NCBI GenBank assembly: GCA_021734725.1
Contig: JAIPIM010000283.1
Span: 1 to 5,402 of the forward strand
Direction of reading: 5' to 3'
Length of the DNA: 5,402 nucleotides
Source: Minisyncoccota bacterium
GTDB lineage: Bacteria > Verrucomicrobiota > Lentisphaeria > Oligosphaerales > MVZH01
Below are positions 4,911 to 5,402 of the stretch, piece after piece. Each line of letters begins with the position of its first letter. Within the stretch, counting starts at the first letter, position 1. The position numbers and the translations under genes were made by a program. The notes below the pieces were generated by a model. It did not search any database and was not told where the DNA came from. It was given only the letters and a program-made list of their open reading frames with translations.

Positions 4911-5402
4911 CGCGCAAGCGAATGGATCACAGCTTTGCCGCTGGCGCGGCCTTGGCTATAATCATCACCGGAGTTTTGGCTATGGCACAGAATGACACCC
5001 CTTGTCTTATCGGCTACACGGAATTGCGCACGGACGTCCCCGGCGGGCGGGCGGCGAACGTCATGACGGAACGCGCCTGCGTGGTGCGGGCGGACGGAAC
5101 GGGGCGGCGCGAGCTGGCGCCGAAGCTTGTCGCGAACGCGAACACCTGGACCCAGTTCGCCGGTTGGTCGCCGGACGGCAAACAGGCAATCGTCGCCTGC
5201 GGCTGGGAGAGCAGCGAGAACGCCACATGGGAGGAGGAGCACAAGACGTTCCGCATGGTCCCGGGCGCCTGGCTGCTCGACTGCTACCTGGTCGACATCG
5301 AGACCGGCCAGCCGTTCAATTTTGCCCCGCAATGGTCGCCGGACGGAGAGTGGGTTGCCTTTGTGGCCGGCGAGGCGGTGGAGCTGATGCGCGTCTCGCT
5401 CG
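4907..5402 (+). CDS. Secreted TolB/WD40-like beta-propeller protein (3' end outside window), possibly internally deleted
   Basis: The visible 165 residues begin with a clear type I signal peptide: a basic start (MTRKRMDHS), a hydrophobic core (FAAGAALAIIITGVLAMA) and a likely cleavage AMA/QND near residue 27. The mature part has TolB-type repeats: VVRADGTGRREL (59-70), FAGWSPDGKQAIVA (84-97), and FAPQWSPDGEWVAFVAG (139-155). The same opening (IGYTELRTDVPGGR, then TWTQFAGWSPDGKQ and EEEHKTFRM) is familiar from periplasmic TolB-like proteins of planctomycete-type bacteria. From memory, those have roughly a hundred residues between the YLVD strand and the ETGQPFNFAPQWSPDG segment. Here the two are joined directly at residues 128-136, so a block of propeller blades may be missing. 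The ATG at 4907 overlaps the previous stop and has no Shine-Dalgarno of its own. Ligand and function are unknown; it may bind a glycan or partner protein. Confidence 0.75.
   Translation, partial: MTRKRMDHSFAAGAALAIIITGVLAMAQNDTPCLIGYTELRTDVPGGRAANVMTERACVVRADGTGRRELAPKLVANANTWTQFAGWSPDGKQAIVACGWESSENATWEEEHKTFRMVPGAWLLDCYLVDIETGQPFNFAPQWSPDGEWVAFVAGEAVELMRVSL

Noticed and set aside
4550..5332. 260-residue antisense frame across the end of the window
   Set aside because: It crosses the methyltransferase end, the hairpin and the TolB-like gene; its composition is typical of an antisense shadow, and the sense frame has a signal peptide and WSPDG repeats.

Overview
This is a 5.4 kb, moderately GC-rich bacterial window with every supportable gene on the + strand. 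No tRNA, rRNA, CRISPR array or transposase is visible. Gene content points to an uncultured environmental bacterium of the Planctomycetes/Verrucomicrobia/Kiritimatiellota/Lentisphaerae sphere or something similar such as Hydrogenedentota. The reasons are an acetyl-xylan-esterase-like protein without a nucleophile serine, a non-pyrrolysine MttB-superfamily methyltransferase, a secreted TolB-like protein and micro-repeats between genes. The phylum is an inference; no marker gene is present.

Layout: (1) 2-535, the C-terminal part of an alpha/beta-hydrolase-fold protein. (2) 536-634, a short gap with an ACGGAC-rich low-complexity stretch and a strong Shine-Dalgarno. (3) 635-2002, a D-serine ammonia-lyase (DsdA family), best started at a TTG. 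(4) 2003-2391, a gene-free stretch with two copies of a ~29-bp hairpin-forming repeat, then a chain of further stem-loops, then a promoter with a palindrome. (5) 2392-2949, an XRE-type HTH plus cupin regulator. (6) 2950-3144, an intergenic region with TTCTGTCATAA micro-repeats and a probable promoter. (7) 3145-4590, an MttB-family (trimethylamine methyltransferase-like) protein. (8) 4587-4627, a large nested hairpin over its stop codon. (9) 4656-4910, a doubtful 84-aa ORF whose stop overlaps the next start as ATGA. (10) 4907-window end, a signal-peptide-bearing TolB/WD40-type protein cut by the window edge.

How the parts may work together: the HTH-cupin regulator lies directly upstream of the methyltransferase. 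Both upstream regions carry a closely similar near-palindrome (TGTGTTC..TAT.GCG) over the predicted promoter core. This suggests the regulator represses itself and the methyltransferase gene, with a small ligand sensed by the cupin domain. D-serine deamination and methylamine/betaine-type demethylation both fit use of small nitrogen compounds, but a shared pathway is not shown by the sequence. The strongest second-look items are the shared operator, the structured RNA-like region at 2001-2243, the hairpin over the methyltransferase stop, and the apparently internally deleted TolB-like gene.
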